From Paenibacillus planticolens (GTDB lineage Bacteria > Bacillota > Bacilli > Paenibacillales > NBRC-103111), in contig NZ_WHNZ01000017.1 in assembly GCF_013141725.1 (NCBI RefSeq), positions 310,001 through 374,000 on the forward strand: a stretch of DNA of 64,000 nucleotides. Reading direction: 5' to 3'. The position numbers and the translations under genes are program-made. Shown one piece after another: positions 35,026 through 44,528 of this stretch (position 1 is its first letter; every line of letters begins with the position of its first letter). The notes beneath the pieces were generated by a model, which saw only the letters and a list, made by a program, of their open reading frames with translations, was not told where the DNA came from and made no database searches.

Positions 35026-35755
35026 GAGCCGTAAGCCTCCTCACTTCTTGAATTTCGCGCAGGTATGCTTCTTCCAATGTCGCGCTGCCGTTGGCAATTT
35101 CCGATACAAGCCCTTCGCGGACAAGCCGTCCTTGATGAATGATGCCCATGCGGTTGCACATCAGCTCCATCTCATGGATGAGATGGCTGGAGATCAGGAA
35201 GGTTATGCGCTCTTCGCGGGCCAGATGCATAATGATCTCGCGGATATGAACCATCCCCTCGATATCCAGACCGTTCGTCGGCTCATCGAGTATGAGCAGC
35301 TCCGGCTTTGACAGCATCGCCGCCGCTAGTCCTAGACGCTGCTTCATGCCGAGCGAATAGCCCGCTACCTTTTCCTGCTGAAAAGGGGTGAGCCCGACGA
35401 TTTCCAATACTTCGTCTACGCGCTTCTTATCGGTGCCGGGATAGAATCTCGCCGCGAGCTCCAAGTTCCGCCTTCCGCTCATATAGGTGTACGCTTCGGC
35501 TGTTTCGATCAGCACGCCAACCTTCGCCATCGCCTGCTCATAGTGCGTAGACACATCATGGTCAAACAGCTTAACTTCCCCCTGCTGCGCTCTGATGAGT
35601 CCGGTCATGATTTTCATGACGGTCGTTTTTCCCGCGCCGTTGGGGCCGAAGAACCCATAAATATCGCCTTGCTGCACCGTCATATTCACCCCGTGAATAC
35701 CGCGCAAGTTATTGTAAATTTTCGTAAGACTTTTGATTTCTACGACTGGCCTCAT
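35018..35755 (-). CDS. ABC exporter ATPase (BcrA type)
   Basis: A 245-residue ATPase: Walker A FGPNGAGKTTVM, signature YSLGMKQRLGLAAAML, Walker B LLILDEPTNGLD and switch histidine in LISSHLIHEME. The YSLGMKQR signature is typical of BcrA-like antibiotic-resistance ATPases. It works with the overlapping permease. The upstream secreted-protein gene and the downstream two-component genes are on the same strand with short gaps. Confidence 0.93.
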   Translation of the reverse strand: MRPVVEIKSLTKIYNNLRGIHGVNMTVQQGDIYGFFGPNGAGKTTVMKIMTGLIRAQQGEVKLFDHDVSTHYEQAMAKVGVLIETAEAYTYMSGRRNLELAARFYPGTDKKRVDEVLEIVGLTPFQQEKVAGYSLGMKQRLGLAAAMLSKPELLILDEPTNGLDIEGMVHIREIIMHLAREERITFLISSHLIHEMELMCNRMGIIHQGRLVREGLVSEIANGSATLEEAYLREIQEVRRLTAHA

Positions 35756-35818
35756 GGATTATCCGCCTTTCAAGAGAATATGGAGGTCAGCGGTTGCCTC
35801 CGCCCCCTCCATTTTTTA

Positions 35819-36754
35819 CTATTGCTTGTCGCCCCAGTTTTTGTGGGACTTCTCAGGGTCAAACTTCACGGTTTCCAGCTGCTTTCCTGTCAAATCTACC
35901 TTATCCGGGGTTGTAGAGTTCAGGCTGGACAACGTCATATCCACGCTCAGCACGACATCATGCGCTTGACCTTGCGCATCTTTACCGGAGATGTGAATTT
36001 GGGCGTTCTGGTTGGTAATGTGATTATCCGCATCTACGCTGGCGTTCACTTCTACTCCATCCATCTTGATGTCAGAGGTTAGCTGCGGAAGGCTGTTCTT
36101 CAGCGTTGTCACATCGATACCTAGCGTATCATTCTTGGACGGCAGCGGACGGTCGTTCTTCTCGAGCGTGCCATGCTTAATAACAAGGGAACCTAGCGTA
36201 TTTATTACCGGAGAAATTTGACTGCCTGTCAATTTAAAATGAATCTCCTTCACGTTGCCCGCGGCTTCATCCATAGTGACATAGTTTTTGAGGTTGCCGA
36301 CGAGTGCGTCGACCACATTTTCCACTTCGCTGACGACTTGCGGGTCCGGTGTGTGCGCAGTGCCTTCACGCTCTTTGAACTTTCCGCCCCTGTCGTTTCC
36401 TTCCAGTACTTTGTAGACGTCGGAATCGTCTGTTTTTATAATTTGCTTGCCGTCTTGGTTGTAGAAATGAATCTTTTGTTCGTCTGTGCCGCTGTTCACG
36501 GTCACTTCTGCGCTTCCTGCGCGATTTTCACTGCTGCTCTTAATCGTCGATTTTACGTTCAGCAATTGAGCTCCGTTGTCCTGCAGGGTCACGTTTACTT
36601 GTCGTGTTACATTATACACAGCTGCTGTTTGTTTCACGGCTGATTTGAAAGTCTCATATCCCGGTGCATCGCCCACGCCTGCATATACCGATGTCACCAG
36701 CATCATGCTGCCTACCGCCACGCCTAATCCTATCATTGCTAATTTCTTATTCAT
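35819..36754 (-). CDS. Secreted protein of the ABC/two-component operon
   Basis: A 311-residue exported protein with a signal peptide (basic MNKKLAMIG, hydrophobic core, cleavage near VYA-GVG). The mature protein is polar with alternating beta-type patterns, no cysteine and no catalytic motif that I recognise. Parts resemble lipoprotein-like outer-surface proteins that bind ligands (VTLQDNGAQLLNVKSTIKSSSENRAGSAEVTV). As the first gene before ATPase, permease, kinase and regulator, it may help sense or trap the inducing agent (inference). Confidence 0.7.
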   Translation of the reverse strand: MNKKLAMIGLGVAVGSMMLVTSVYAGVGDAPGYETFKSAVKQTAAVYNVTRQVNVTLQDNGAQLLNVKSTIKSSSENRAGSAEVTVNSGTDEQKIHFYNQDGKQIIKTDDSDVYKVLEGNDRGGKFKEREGTAHTPDPQVVSEVENVVDALVGNLKNYVTMDEAAGNVKEIHFKLTGSQISPVINTLGSLVIKHGTLEKNDRPLPSKNDTLGIDVTTLKNSLPQLTSDIKMDGVEVNASVDADNHITNQNAQIHISGKDAQGQAHDVVLSVDMTLSSLNSTTPDKVDLTGKQLETVKFDPEKSHKNWGDKQ

Positions 36755-36921
36755 ATCTTTTGGCCTCCGCGTCTTCTCACGCTTTATCTAATTTGGATGC
36801 GTTCCTCGCTTCCATGTTTACATCTTATCCCTCCGATCTTAATTGCCGCTAAAACAGCTATTAACCCCGCCTAAAACAATTCTTAAATATTTATAAACTG
36901 GCTGGACCGCCACTTCACACA

Positions 36922-37104
36922 AGGGAACTGGAGTCCCCTATTTATGCAATATCAGCATGTTTCAACTGCCAAGTGGAACTATAGGGTGTTATTTACCCAT
37001 CCAGCTGTGTTTCGAGCCAGAAAAAGAGAAATAGAGGAACAGAGTTCCTCTACACCTACCAAATGGCCCGAATCTGCGAAAATAGCGGACCATAGTTCCC
37101 CCTA
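36922..37104. repeat. Four-palindrome intergenic array D (GGAACTATAGTTCC family)
   Basis: Palindromes of the type TAGAGGAAC-NNN-GTTCCTCTA have centres at about 36930, 36981, 37042 and 37093, i.e. 51, 61 and 51 bp apart. The third (37032-37052) is perfect with 9-bp arms. The others are imperfect. The array lies between the secreted-protein gene start and the gerC end, with no T-run or reading frame. Nothing else is supported in 36755-37193. Confidence 0.82.
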
Positions 37105-37193
37105 AACGGCTTGATCATGGCCAAAGCCGCACAAAAAAGAGGCAAGCATCGCACACCCGCTCACCCCACTTCCCCCCTCACGAATCCCAACTG

Positions 37194-38360
37194 TCAGTAT
37201 TGCTTTTCCTTATCATTCATTTTCAGCATCCCCGAATGCGTGAGTCGAACATCAACTTGGATATCGCCGAGCTGGTATCCCTCAAGCGGCTGCTTTCCGT
37301 TGTCGGTAAGCTTGGACCACGACCCGAAGTCTTGTTTGTATAGTACATGTTCCAACTGATAGATATCGACATCGCGATTTTGGCCCTGCTTGAATGTGTA
37401 GTCGATTTCCTCGGCTATCTGCTTTTCAATTTGTTTCCGCAAGAGCTCCTCGTCTACTTTCTCGACGATTTCGACAATAATGGCCTTGCATCTCACGTGA
37501 ACATCGAAGATCAGGCTACCGCCTTTGCGCAGCGTAATGCGTGGTTTCGGTCGTTGAATCGAAACCGATTGGACGGACTTGCCGTCGATGGAGACGACTA
37601 TCGGCGTTCGGGCCGTGCTTTTCTCTAACCATCGGTCTCCCTTAAACTGACTCTCTGAAAACCAATCTACTTTATTATGTTCACCGAGCGAATACACGCC
37701 GCTGATTTCTAATTTGGGATCAGGTTTTTCATTTTTCACCCAAACATCGTCCCGAATGCTCAAGGTCGGCAACATCACCGTGTAACCGGGTTCACGAAGC
37801 AACGCGGCGGCCCTGTACAATCGGAACGGGCGAATGTAAGAGCGTTGTCGGTAGTTATCCACAGGGTGCATCAATATGGAAGACATAGGGGAAACATTGA
37901 AGAACGGAATGATTGAGAAAATTTCTTCAATGGACTCGTCCGTACTATAGATCCACTGCGTAAATCGCGTTTCGCTAAATCGCACGGACCCATCCAGAAA
38001 TTTACCGATCCCTTGCTTCAGCGCTTCGCTAGAGAAGAGATAAGCATTGACATGCCCCCAAAAAACACGCTGCTGCGTCGTTTTGTACAATCGATTAAAA
38101 GCCTCATTAACGGTTTCTCCCTCTTCATGGCCTACCCAAATCTGAGGCGGCTGCCCTTGTTTGCCACCTTCCTGCTTGGCAACAGAACCGAAATCCAACA
38201 TTTGTCCGTAGATGATGAATTTTCCTTTTTGGTAATCAAAACCTACGGCCGTTAAGTAATTCGTATCTTGGATTGTTTTGATATCCCAACAGCCCGTCTG
38301 GCTGACGATAAGCAGCAAGCCCATCATGATTCGTCCTAAACGCTTCATCAACCTAATCAT
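37194..38360 (-). CDS. Spore germination lipoprotein (Ger(x)C family)
   Basis: A 388-residue GerC/GerAC/GerBC-type subunit of a germinant receptor. The lipobox is VSQTGC followed by W-D (GCWDIKTIQDTNYLTAVGFDYQ), the usual family start. The GerC fold spans the rest of the protein, with FNRLYKTTQQRVFWGHVNAYLF near residue 90. It sits in the spore inner membrane with the A and B subunits. The gene overlaps gerA by 4 bp and is the last of the operon. Confidence 0.93.
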   Translation of the reverse strand: MIRLMKRLGRIMMGLLLIVSQTGCWDIKTIQDTNYLTAVGFDYQKGKFIIYGQMLDFGSVAKQEGGKQGQPPQIWVGHEEGETVNEAFNRLYKTTQQRVFWGHVNAYLFSSEALKQGIGKFLDGSVRFSETRFTQWIYSTDESIEEIFSIIPFFNVSPMSSILMHPVDNYRQRSYIRPFRLYRAAALLREPGYTVMLPTLSIRDDVWVKNEKPDPKLEISGVYSLGEHNKVDWFSESQFKGDRWLEKSTARTPIVVSIDGKSVQSVSIQRPKPRITLRKGGSLIFDVHVRCKAIIVEIVEKVDEELLRKQIEKQIAEEIDYTFKQGQNRDVDIYQLEHVLYKQDFGSWSKLTDNGKQPLEGYQLGDIQVDVRLTHSGMLKMNDKEKQY

Positions 38361-39802
38361 GGGCGATCCTCATTCTGACGGGTGTTATCCTTCGGACTTA
38401 ACATCTTTGGCCTAAATTTCATGCTGCGGAATGGCTTGGTAAGGATGGCCGGAATCATTTCCTTGAAGCGCGGCGGCGACAATGGCGACAAGTACGGGAT
38501 ACCGAACGACTCTAGCGTCGACACGTACAATGTAAGACCGATGAGAGACATCATGAAGCCGTAAATGCCAAAAGCCGTCGATGCCAATAAGATGATCACC
38601 CTGAGCAGCGTAACCGTTCCCGCCAGGGTTTGATTGACGAGGGTATACATGGCGATGGTCGAAATTGACGTTATGACAAGGGTCGTAGGACTCGTAATGC
38701 CTGAACGAATCGCTGCGTCTCCGACAATCAGCCCGCCCACAACCGTAACGGTTTGTCCAACGACTTTTGGCAGCCTCGCTCCTGCTTCACGAAACAGTTC
38801 GAACAACAGAAGCATGATAATAAAGTCCAACGGTCCCGATAGCGGTAATCCCAGTCTGGATGATGAGATCGTGGCGACAAGTGAAAAAGGAATTTGATCG
38901 AGATTAAACGCGGACAGCGAAATCCAAAACCCGGGCAGCAAGGTGGCAACAACCAGTCCACCCAGACGCAGAACGCGTTCGAACGCCACATAATAAAAGG
39001 GGGTGTGCACGTCTTCAGGTGATTTTAAGATCAACATCAGATTCGCCGGAGCTAACAGAACCATCGGAGATCCGTCGACAATAATGGCAAATCGCCCGCG
39101 AAGCAAGCAGTCCGTTACGTAATCAGGCCTTCCCGCATAATCCAGCAAAGGGAAGAAATTGTATTTCTGCTCCGTTAGCAATTCCTCTAATTGCGCGCTG
39201 GAAATTAAAGCATCGATATCGATGGCTTGCAAGCGGCGCCTTGCGTCCTGAAGCACATCCGAGTCGATGATATCATCTATATACAAGAGCGCTACGGAAG
39301 TATGGCTGCGCTTGCCGATTTGCATTTTTTCACAACAAAGGCTTCGGGTCAGCAGCCTCTTGCGAATCAGCGCAACATTGGTCACGATGCCCTCTGTGAA
39401 CCCGTCGCGCGGGCCTTTGATGGAAGTTTCCGTATTGGATTCTTCCGGTGAGCGGTTAGGGGGATTAGACAGATCGAGCGCAAAAAAGCGCTGCTGATCT
39501 TCAAAGAACAAGATAAGGAATCCTGCGTATACACTCACTGACACATTTGCGATGGCATCAGGTCCTGTTATTTCTTGCATTTGAAGCAGCGTAGGGAGAT
39601 CGAGCGCTGACATGTCCTTATCCTTCCTTAGAGTGATCAAGTCCTGAAGTTTAGGAAGCACACGCTGTTCGATGTGATCCTTGTTGATCATACCTTCGCA
39701 AAACATCAACAGCACCTTTTGATTAGCTCCGGGTAAAGGGTACGTCTTGATGATGACATCCTCCGACGACGCAAACATGTCCCGCAATTCATACGCATTC
39801 AC
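38357..39802 (-). CDS. Spore germination receptor A subunit (GerA family)
   Basis: A 481-residue GerA/SpoVAF-family protein. The N-terminal soluble domain (about 1-240) contains DVIIKTYPLPGANQKVLLMFCEGMIN and, near 190, GPRDGFTEGIVTNVALIRKRL, the conserved PRxGF-E motif region. Five or so membrane segments follow in the C-terminal half (for example PLSGPLDFIIMLLLFELFREAGARLP). GTG at 39802 has AAAGGAG 9 bases upstream and overlaps the gerB stop; the longer frame to 39964 lies inside gerB. Confidence 0.93.
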   Translation of the reverse strand: MNAYELRDMFASSEDVIIKTYPLPGANQKVLLMFCEGMINKDHIEQRVLPKLQDLITLRKDKDMSALDLPTLLQMQEITGPDAIANVSVSVYAGFLILFFEDQQRFFALDLSNPPNRSPEESNTETSIKGPRDGFTEGIVTNVALIRKRLLTRSLCCEKMQIGKRSHTSVALLYIDDIIDSDVLQDARRRLQAIDIDALISSAQLEELLTEQKYNFFPLLDYAGRPDYVTDCLLRGRFAIIVDGSPMVLLAPANLMLILKSPEDVHTPFYYVAFERVLRLGGLVVATLLPGFWISLSAFNLDQIPFSLVATISSSRLGLPLSGPLDFIIMLLLFELFREAGARLPKVVGQTVTVVGGLIVGDAAIRSGITSPTTLVITSISTIAMYTLVNQTLAGTVTLLRVIILLASTAFGIYGFMMSLIGLTLYVSTLESFGIPYLSPLSPPRFKEMIPAILTKPFRSMKFRPKMLSPKDNTRQNEDRP

Positions 39803-40893
39803 TTCGTCACCTTCTCCTTTCGCCTCACCGGCAAGATGGTCAACACAAGCAGAATAAAGAGCAAACCGGCACCGGCGACAAACATCATAGGGTAATACCA
39901 GGCTTGGACAAAATACAGCATCTGGTTGTCTGTGATCGGCAGAAGGCACATAGCAACGAAGCATATGGAGATCCCAATTAAGATCATCGTCCGGGCACGA
40001 TTCTTTTTAAGCATCAGTACATCCACACTAAGAAACATCAACATGGACATTCGAATACACGCACCGGATATCCATTGGAAAATAGATAAAAAATCCAGAT
40101 GGGAAATATATTTCCACAACGTCACCATACGCCACTGTTCAAATGCCGGATACCTGAGGTCGTCAGCTTCAAAAGGTCCGAATATCGCAATAGCCCCAAC
40201 TAAGGGTCCTAGGGTTAGACCGATTAAGCAGGCTCCTACGATTAACAAGGCAGACAATCGGATGCGAGTATCCACATGATGTTGAAGAAAGACGATACTT
40301 AGCAGCTCGAACGAAGAACCGGCGGCTAAATACATCGATTTTAGCGCCGGTCCGTAACCATGTGTAAATAGGGGGGTAAGCAAACTGTAATCTTTATATT
40401 GAAAATTAACGCCCATCACAAAATATCCAAGGATCACCACCACCGGCAGCAAAATACCCGAGGTTATCGCGATCGCGCGTATCCCTTTGCGAGCGGCAAA
40501 GAAGCAAAAAATCATAAATGTCAAAGAAATCATGATAGGTGGCGTCCTGGGCAAATAGGAAACGTGCGTCCAAGTCACCATATCCTGCAAAGTAATTGCC
40601 GCATGGGTCAGGGCGATCAGAATAACAACCGTTTTTACGAGTAGGACGATGAAGTTCCCATATCTTTGCCGGATCCATTCCAGCATGTTCATCTGCTTAG
40701 AGCGTTTAATAATGAAATACAAGAGAAATATCCACATTAATGTAGGAACGATTGAAGCCGCCACACCCACCCAGGAATCCCGTTTACCGTAATGCAGCAG
40801 CACAGGAATCAACAGGACATGGTTTGTTATCGCAATCGAAATAATGATGACGTAGAACAATTGGAGTGCTGTAATTTTCTTGGCTGTAAGCAT
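39799..40893 (-). CDS. Spore germination receptor B subunit (GerB-family permease)
   Basis: A 364-residue endospore germination permease of the amino acid/polyamine transporter type with ten hydrophobic segments. The N-terminus ITALQLFYVIIISIAITNHVLLIP is the usual GerB/GerKB opening. It is the first gene in the order B-A-C. The receptor detects nutrient germinants; the ligand is not predictable. Confidence 0.92.
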   Translation of the reverse strand: MLTAKKITALQLFYVIIISIAITNHVLLIPVLLHYGKRDSWVGVAASIVPTLMWIFLLYFIIKRSKQMNMLEWIRQRYGNFIVLLVKTVVILIALTHAAITLQDMVTWTHVSYLPRTPPIMISLTFMIFCFFAARKGIRAIAITSGILLPVVVILGYFVMGVNFQYKDYSLLTPLFTHGYGPALKSMYLAAGSSFELLSIVFLQHHVDTRIRLSALLIVGACLIGLTLGPLVGAIAIFGPFEADDLRYPAFEQWRMVTLWKYISHLDFLSIFQWISGACIRMSMLMFLSVDVLMLKKNRARTMILIGISICFVAMCLLPITDNQMLYFVQAWYYPMMFVAGAGLLFILLVLTILPVRRKEKVTK

Positions 40894-40983
40894 AAGGGAT
40901 TCTCCCGCATTGGTAGTAGGTGGAAACTTTTTATAGGTTAAGATTTCCCATCAGGGTGGATTTATGCAGAGCGCGGCGAATAC

Positions 40984-41019
40984 AAAAAACCGCCCCTCGA
41001 TTCATCGAGAGACGGTTTC
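40984..41019 (-). terminator. Intrinsic terminator of yjcZ
   Basis: AAACCGTCTCTCGA and TCGAGGGGCGGTTT (minus strand) form a stem with a 4-base loop followed by a T-run. Confidence 0.85.
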
Positions 41020-41032
41020 ATAAGCCTTGCTT

Positions 41033-41116
41033 CTAGTAAAACGTTGCAAGAATGATGACCAACAAAATATAAAGGACTAGAACAACCGCTGCGTTAGAGT
41101 ACCCAGCTCCTGACAT
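41033..41116 (-). CDS. YjcZ-family sporulation micropeptide
   Basis: A 27-residue peptide: MSGAGYSNAAVVLVLYILL, then VIILATFY. This is the common YjcZ/YxaI-like pattern, a short glycine/tyrosine start and one hydrophobic helix. ATG at 41116 with AGGAGGAAG upstream; a terminator follows 14 bp after the stop. These peptides are abundant in sporulating cells; the function is unknown. It is too short for most gene finders. Confidence 0.85.
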   Translation of the reverse strand: MSGAGYSNAAVVLVLYILLVIILATFY

Positions 41117-41213
41117 GACGACTTCCTCCTCTCCGCCCGCTGAAACATAATCTTGTAGTTGCTTGATGTATTCTATGCCGGGCAGGGCGGATATGTATAG
41201 ACGTATGTCTAAC

Positions 41214-43508
41214 TTACGGGAGAAAAGGGGTCAATTCACCTAGATAGCAGACATCCAGGTAGTGCAGCGCGCGGGTGCAAGCCGTGTAAAACAGCTTGCG
41301 CTCCTTCGCCTCCGCGTAGACAGCCGCCCCGGCGTCGTAGAGGATCACGGCGTCGAACTCGAGCCCTTTGGCAAGGTACGCCGGCATGATCATCACGCCT
41401 GCCTCATAGTGCAGCGTCTCCTTCGTGATCCGCGCAAGGCCGGGCAGCAGCGGCTTCAAGCCTTCGTGCGCGGCTTCCGTCTCGCGCGCGGTCTTGCACA
41501 GAATCGCGACGGAGCTTGCGCCGCCGCGCTGGCGGGTCAGCGCCGCATCCGCGACCAAGTGGCGCAGCTCGTTCTCGCTGGCCGCGCGCAGAAGGCGCGG
41601 CGCCTCGCCGCTGCGGCTGAACGGCTCGATCGGCTCGCCGAACGGCAGCACGCGGCTGGCGAAATCCACGATTTCGCGCGTGGATCGGTAGCTTTTGACG
41701 AGACGGATCGTCTCCGTTTCGTCCTCTTTCATCAGCTCGCTGATTGAGCTGTACTCGTTCTTAGACCCTTCGCCGTCCGCGTCGCTGGCGGCGTTCGCAT
41801 GTGTAAAAATCCCCTGATTCCAATCCCCGAGCAGGGTAAACCGGGCACGTGGGAATAGCTTCTTAAGATACGCATAGTGGAACGGCGAATAATCCTGCGC
41901 CTCATCCACCAGGCAGTAGCGAATCGTTCCTACTCGAAGTTGTCCCTCGACAAGTCCCTTCAAATAAACCAGCGGCGTGGCATCCTCGTAATGCAGAATC
42001 CCTTGGTCAAGGGCAGCAGCCGTGAAGGAGCTTATGCTCTCCCAAGCCCCGGGGAGCTGCTGACCGGCCTGCGCAATCAGTTCTTGATGCAGCTCCCGGT
42101 TCGTATAGAGATCGCGGTACATCCCGAGCACATCGACATAAGCAAGATTGCGCGCCTTCTCCTTGAGCGGAGCAATGGCTTTATGCGCCTTGATTTTGCT
42201 CATCTTCTTCATCTCTGGCTCCGTGCCCACATATTTGGGCTCCCGCACCATTTTGCGGTAAAACCGTTTCTGCGCATCCGCTTGAATCTCATCCAGCTTC
42301 TCCAGCATCCACTCCGACAATTGCTCCATGCGCTCTCCGAGCGCAAGAATCGACGTTTTGCCGTAAAAACGTTCGTTCAATTCATCGGCCGTAATCAGCA
42401 CCTTCGTTCCTACGGACAGATTGTGAAAGCGAATGCCGCCCTGTTTCAGCTTTTCGCCGTAGGCCTCAATGACATTGAGAAAGGCTGCAGATGTTTTGTA
42501 CGAAATGCTTTGCAGACGTGATTTGTACGCGGAGTCTTGCTCTGTTCCGGTAAGAATGAATTCCAACTGATCGTACGGATCTTCGAGCTCAAGTCCCGTA
42601 TTGCTTAATTTATGGGTCAAATAATCTTGAAAAGTCGTCTGCTGCATCGTCGCTTCGCCCAGCTCCGGAAGCACGTGCGAAACGTAATCGCTGAACAGCG
42701 AGTTCGGCGAGAACAGAATCATATTATCGGCGCTTAGTGTCGTCCGGTATTTGTAAAGCAAATACGCGATGCGCTGCAGCGCGACCGAGGTTTTGCCGCT
42801 GCCGGCTGCGCCCTGTACGACGAGCACTTTGTGCCGGTCATCGCGGATGATCTGGTTCTGCTCGCGCTGAATCGTCGTCACGATGCTGTGCATTTTCTCG
42901 TCGGCGCTGCGGCTGAGCATCTTCTGCAGCATCTCATCGCCGATGGAGATCCCGGTGTCGAACACGTCCTGCAGTTCGCCGGCTTTAATGATGTACTGCC
43001 GCTTAAGCAGCAGCTCGCCGCTGACATCCATCTCCGGTGTGCGGTAGGTCGCAGGCCCCGGCGGGTAGTCATAGAACAAGCTGGCAATCGGCGCACGCCA
43101 GTCATAGATGAGAATTTCATCCGTCTTCGGATCGATGAAGGAGGTGAGGCCGATGTAAATCTTCTCCCGCTCCGGCTCACCGCTCTCCTGAAAATCAATG
43201 CGCGCAAAATACGGCGCATCGACGACACGCTGCAGCTTATACAGCGCATCCTGAGCTACCTGAAAGCTGCGCTTCTGACCCTGCAGGACATGCTCCTGCT
43301 GGGCCATACTCGCCGCTGTTTCGATGATATCGTCCGCATTGTCCGCATTGACCGAGATATCGTCCCAAAAGCTGCGGCCAATCGCGGTTACTTCGGAGCG
43401 GCGCTGATCGACTGTCTCTCCCAGATCGACCATTCGCTCCTGGATTTGGGTGCGTACAGAGGAAACGCGCTGCGCTTCCCGCTCCCGTTCTTCCTTTTCA
43501 ATTGGCAT
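41214..43508 (-). CDS. helD: HelD-type RNA polymerase recycling helicase
   Basis: A 764-residue superfamily 1 helicase-like ATPase of the HelD class. The long N-terminal coiled-coil arm (about 1-120) is followed by the DPKTDEILIYDWRAPIASLFYDY block typical of HelD. The helicase motifs follow: Walker A VVQGAAGSGKTSVALQR near 235, DEAQDYSPFHYA (motif II), LLGDWNQGIF and KSYRSTREI. HelD binds stalled RNA polymerase and frees it from DNA. ATG at 43508 with GAGGGAG upstream; it begins 16 bp after the ABC ATPase gene. Confidence 0.93.
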   Translation of the reverse strand: MPIEKEEREREAQRVSSVRTQIQERMVDLGETVDQRRSEVTAIGRSFWDDISVNADNADDIIETAASMAQQEHVLQGQKRSFQVAQDALYKLQRVVDAPYFARIDFQESGEPEREKIYIGLTSFIDPKTDEILIYDWRAPIASLFYDYPPGPATYRTPEMDVSGELLLKRQYIIKAGELQDVFDTGISIGDEMLQKMLSRSADEKMHSIVTTIQREQNQIIRDDRHKVLVVQGAAGSGKTSVALQRIAYLLYKYRTTLSADNMILFSPNSLFSDYVSHVLPELGEATMQQTTFQDYLTHKLSNTGLELEDPYDQLEFILTGTEQDSAYKSRLQSISYKTSAAFLNVIEAYGEKLKQGGIRFHNLSVGTKVLITADELNERFYGKTSILALGERMEQLSEWMLEKLDEIQADAQKRFYRKMVREPKYVGTEPEMKKMSKIKAHKAIAPLKEKARNLAYVDVLGMYRDLYTNRELHQELIAQAGQQLPGAWESISSFTAAALDQGILHYEDATPLVYLKGLVEGQLRVGTIRYCLVDEAQDYSPFHYAYLKKLFPRARFTLLGDWNQGIFTHANAASDADGEGSKNEYSSISELMKEDETETIRLVKSYRSTREIVDFASRVLPFGEPIEPFSRSGEAPRLLRAASENELRHLVADAALTRQRGGASSVAILCKTARETEAAHEGLKPLLPGLARITKETLHYEAGVMIMPAYLAKGLEFDAVILYDAGAAVYAEAKERKLFYTACTRALHYLDVCYLGELTPFLP

Positions 43509-43524
43509 TTATTCTCCCTCCTGC

Positions 43525-44496
43525 CTATTGGTATACCCCGTGAATGACCTCTTCAAACTCAGGTTCTTCCATATGGACATCGTCCATATCGCCCCAGAGG
43601 CTGACGATACGCAGTACGTCCATGGCCTTCAGCTCTTGGCGGTTGCAGGCGATTGTGAGGACGTTCGCCTCCTGTCCCACCACGCGAAATGGCAGATCCC
43701 AACTCGCCGGCACGTTGATGTTACCGCGATACGTGATCTTCATCATCGTCGGCAAACCGATTCGGTCCCTTAACGTATCAATTGAGCCGTCGTATCCGAT
43801 CTGACCGTGATTGATCACGACCACTCTTTTACATAACTGCTCAATATCGTCCATATCATGCGTCGTCAGCAAAATCGTTTTGCCGAAATCTTGATTTAAC
43901 GTTTGCAGAAAGCTGCGAATGTTCTTCTTCGCTACTACGTCCAACCCGATCGTAGGTTCATCCAGGAACAAAATATCCGGATCATGCAGCATGGAAGCCG
44001 CCAAATCGGCCCGCATCCGCTGACCCAACGAGAGCTTCCGAACAGGCATATCCAGCAGTTCTTTAAGCTCCAGGAGCTCATTCAACTCCCCTAATCTGCG
44101 GCGTGAGACGCTCTCCTCCACACGATACATAGCTATTAAGATCTCATAGGAATCCTTAACCGGCAAATCCCACCACAGTTGGCTGCGCTGTCCGAACACG
44201 ACGCCAAGCTTGCCGACGACACGCCTTCGGTGCTTTTGCGGGCTTAAGCCGTGGATTAACACCTCACCCGAGGTCGGATGAAGGATGCCGGTCAGCATCT
44301 TGATCGTCGTTGATTTTCCCGCACCATTAGGTCCAATATACCCGACGAACTCGCCGGATTCAATCTCAAAGCTGATATCTCGTACCGCTTCCTTCTCTTT
44401 GTAGGCCCGTGAAAACAAGGTGCGGAGGCCGGAGAACCGGCCTTCTTGGACTAGCGGGGTGTGAAATGTTTTTCGCAAATTCGTTACGGTAATCAT
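43525..44496 (-). CDS. ABC-2 exporter ATPase
   Basis: A 323-residue ATPase: Walker A GYIGPNGAGKSTTIKML, Q-loop VFGQRSQLWWDLPVKDSYE, signature LSLGQRMRADLAASML, Walker B ILFLDEPTIGLD, switch histidine in LLTTHDMDDIE. The QLWWDLP segment is typical of the DUF990-type ABC-2 exporters. A C-terminal domain (about 240-323) is unassigned. Last gene of an operon with the two permeases upstream; substrate unknown. Confidence 0.92.
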   Translation of the reverse strand: MITVTNLRKTFHTPLVQEGRFSGLRTLFSRAYKEKEAVRDISFEIESGEFVGYIGPNGAGKSTTIKMLTGILHPTSGEVLIHGLSPQKHRRRVVGKLGVVFGQRSQLWWDLPVKDSYEILIAMYRVEESVSRRRLGELNELLELKELLDMPVRKLSLGQRMRADLAASMLHDPDILFLDEPTIGLDVVAKKNIRSFLQTLNQDFGKTILLTTHDMDDIEQLCKRVVVINHGQIGYDGSIDTLRDRIGLPTMMKITYRGNINVPASWDLPFRVVGQEANVLTIACNRQELKAMDVLRIVSLWGDMDDVHMEEPEFEEVIHGVYQ

Positions 44497-44528
44497 GTCG
44501 ATCCTTTCCCTCCTTGTATGTTAGGTAA

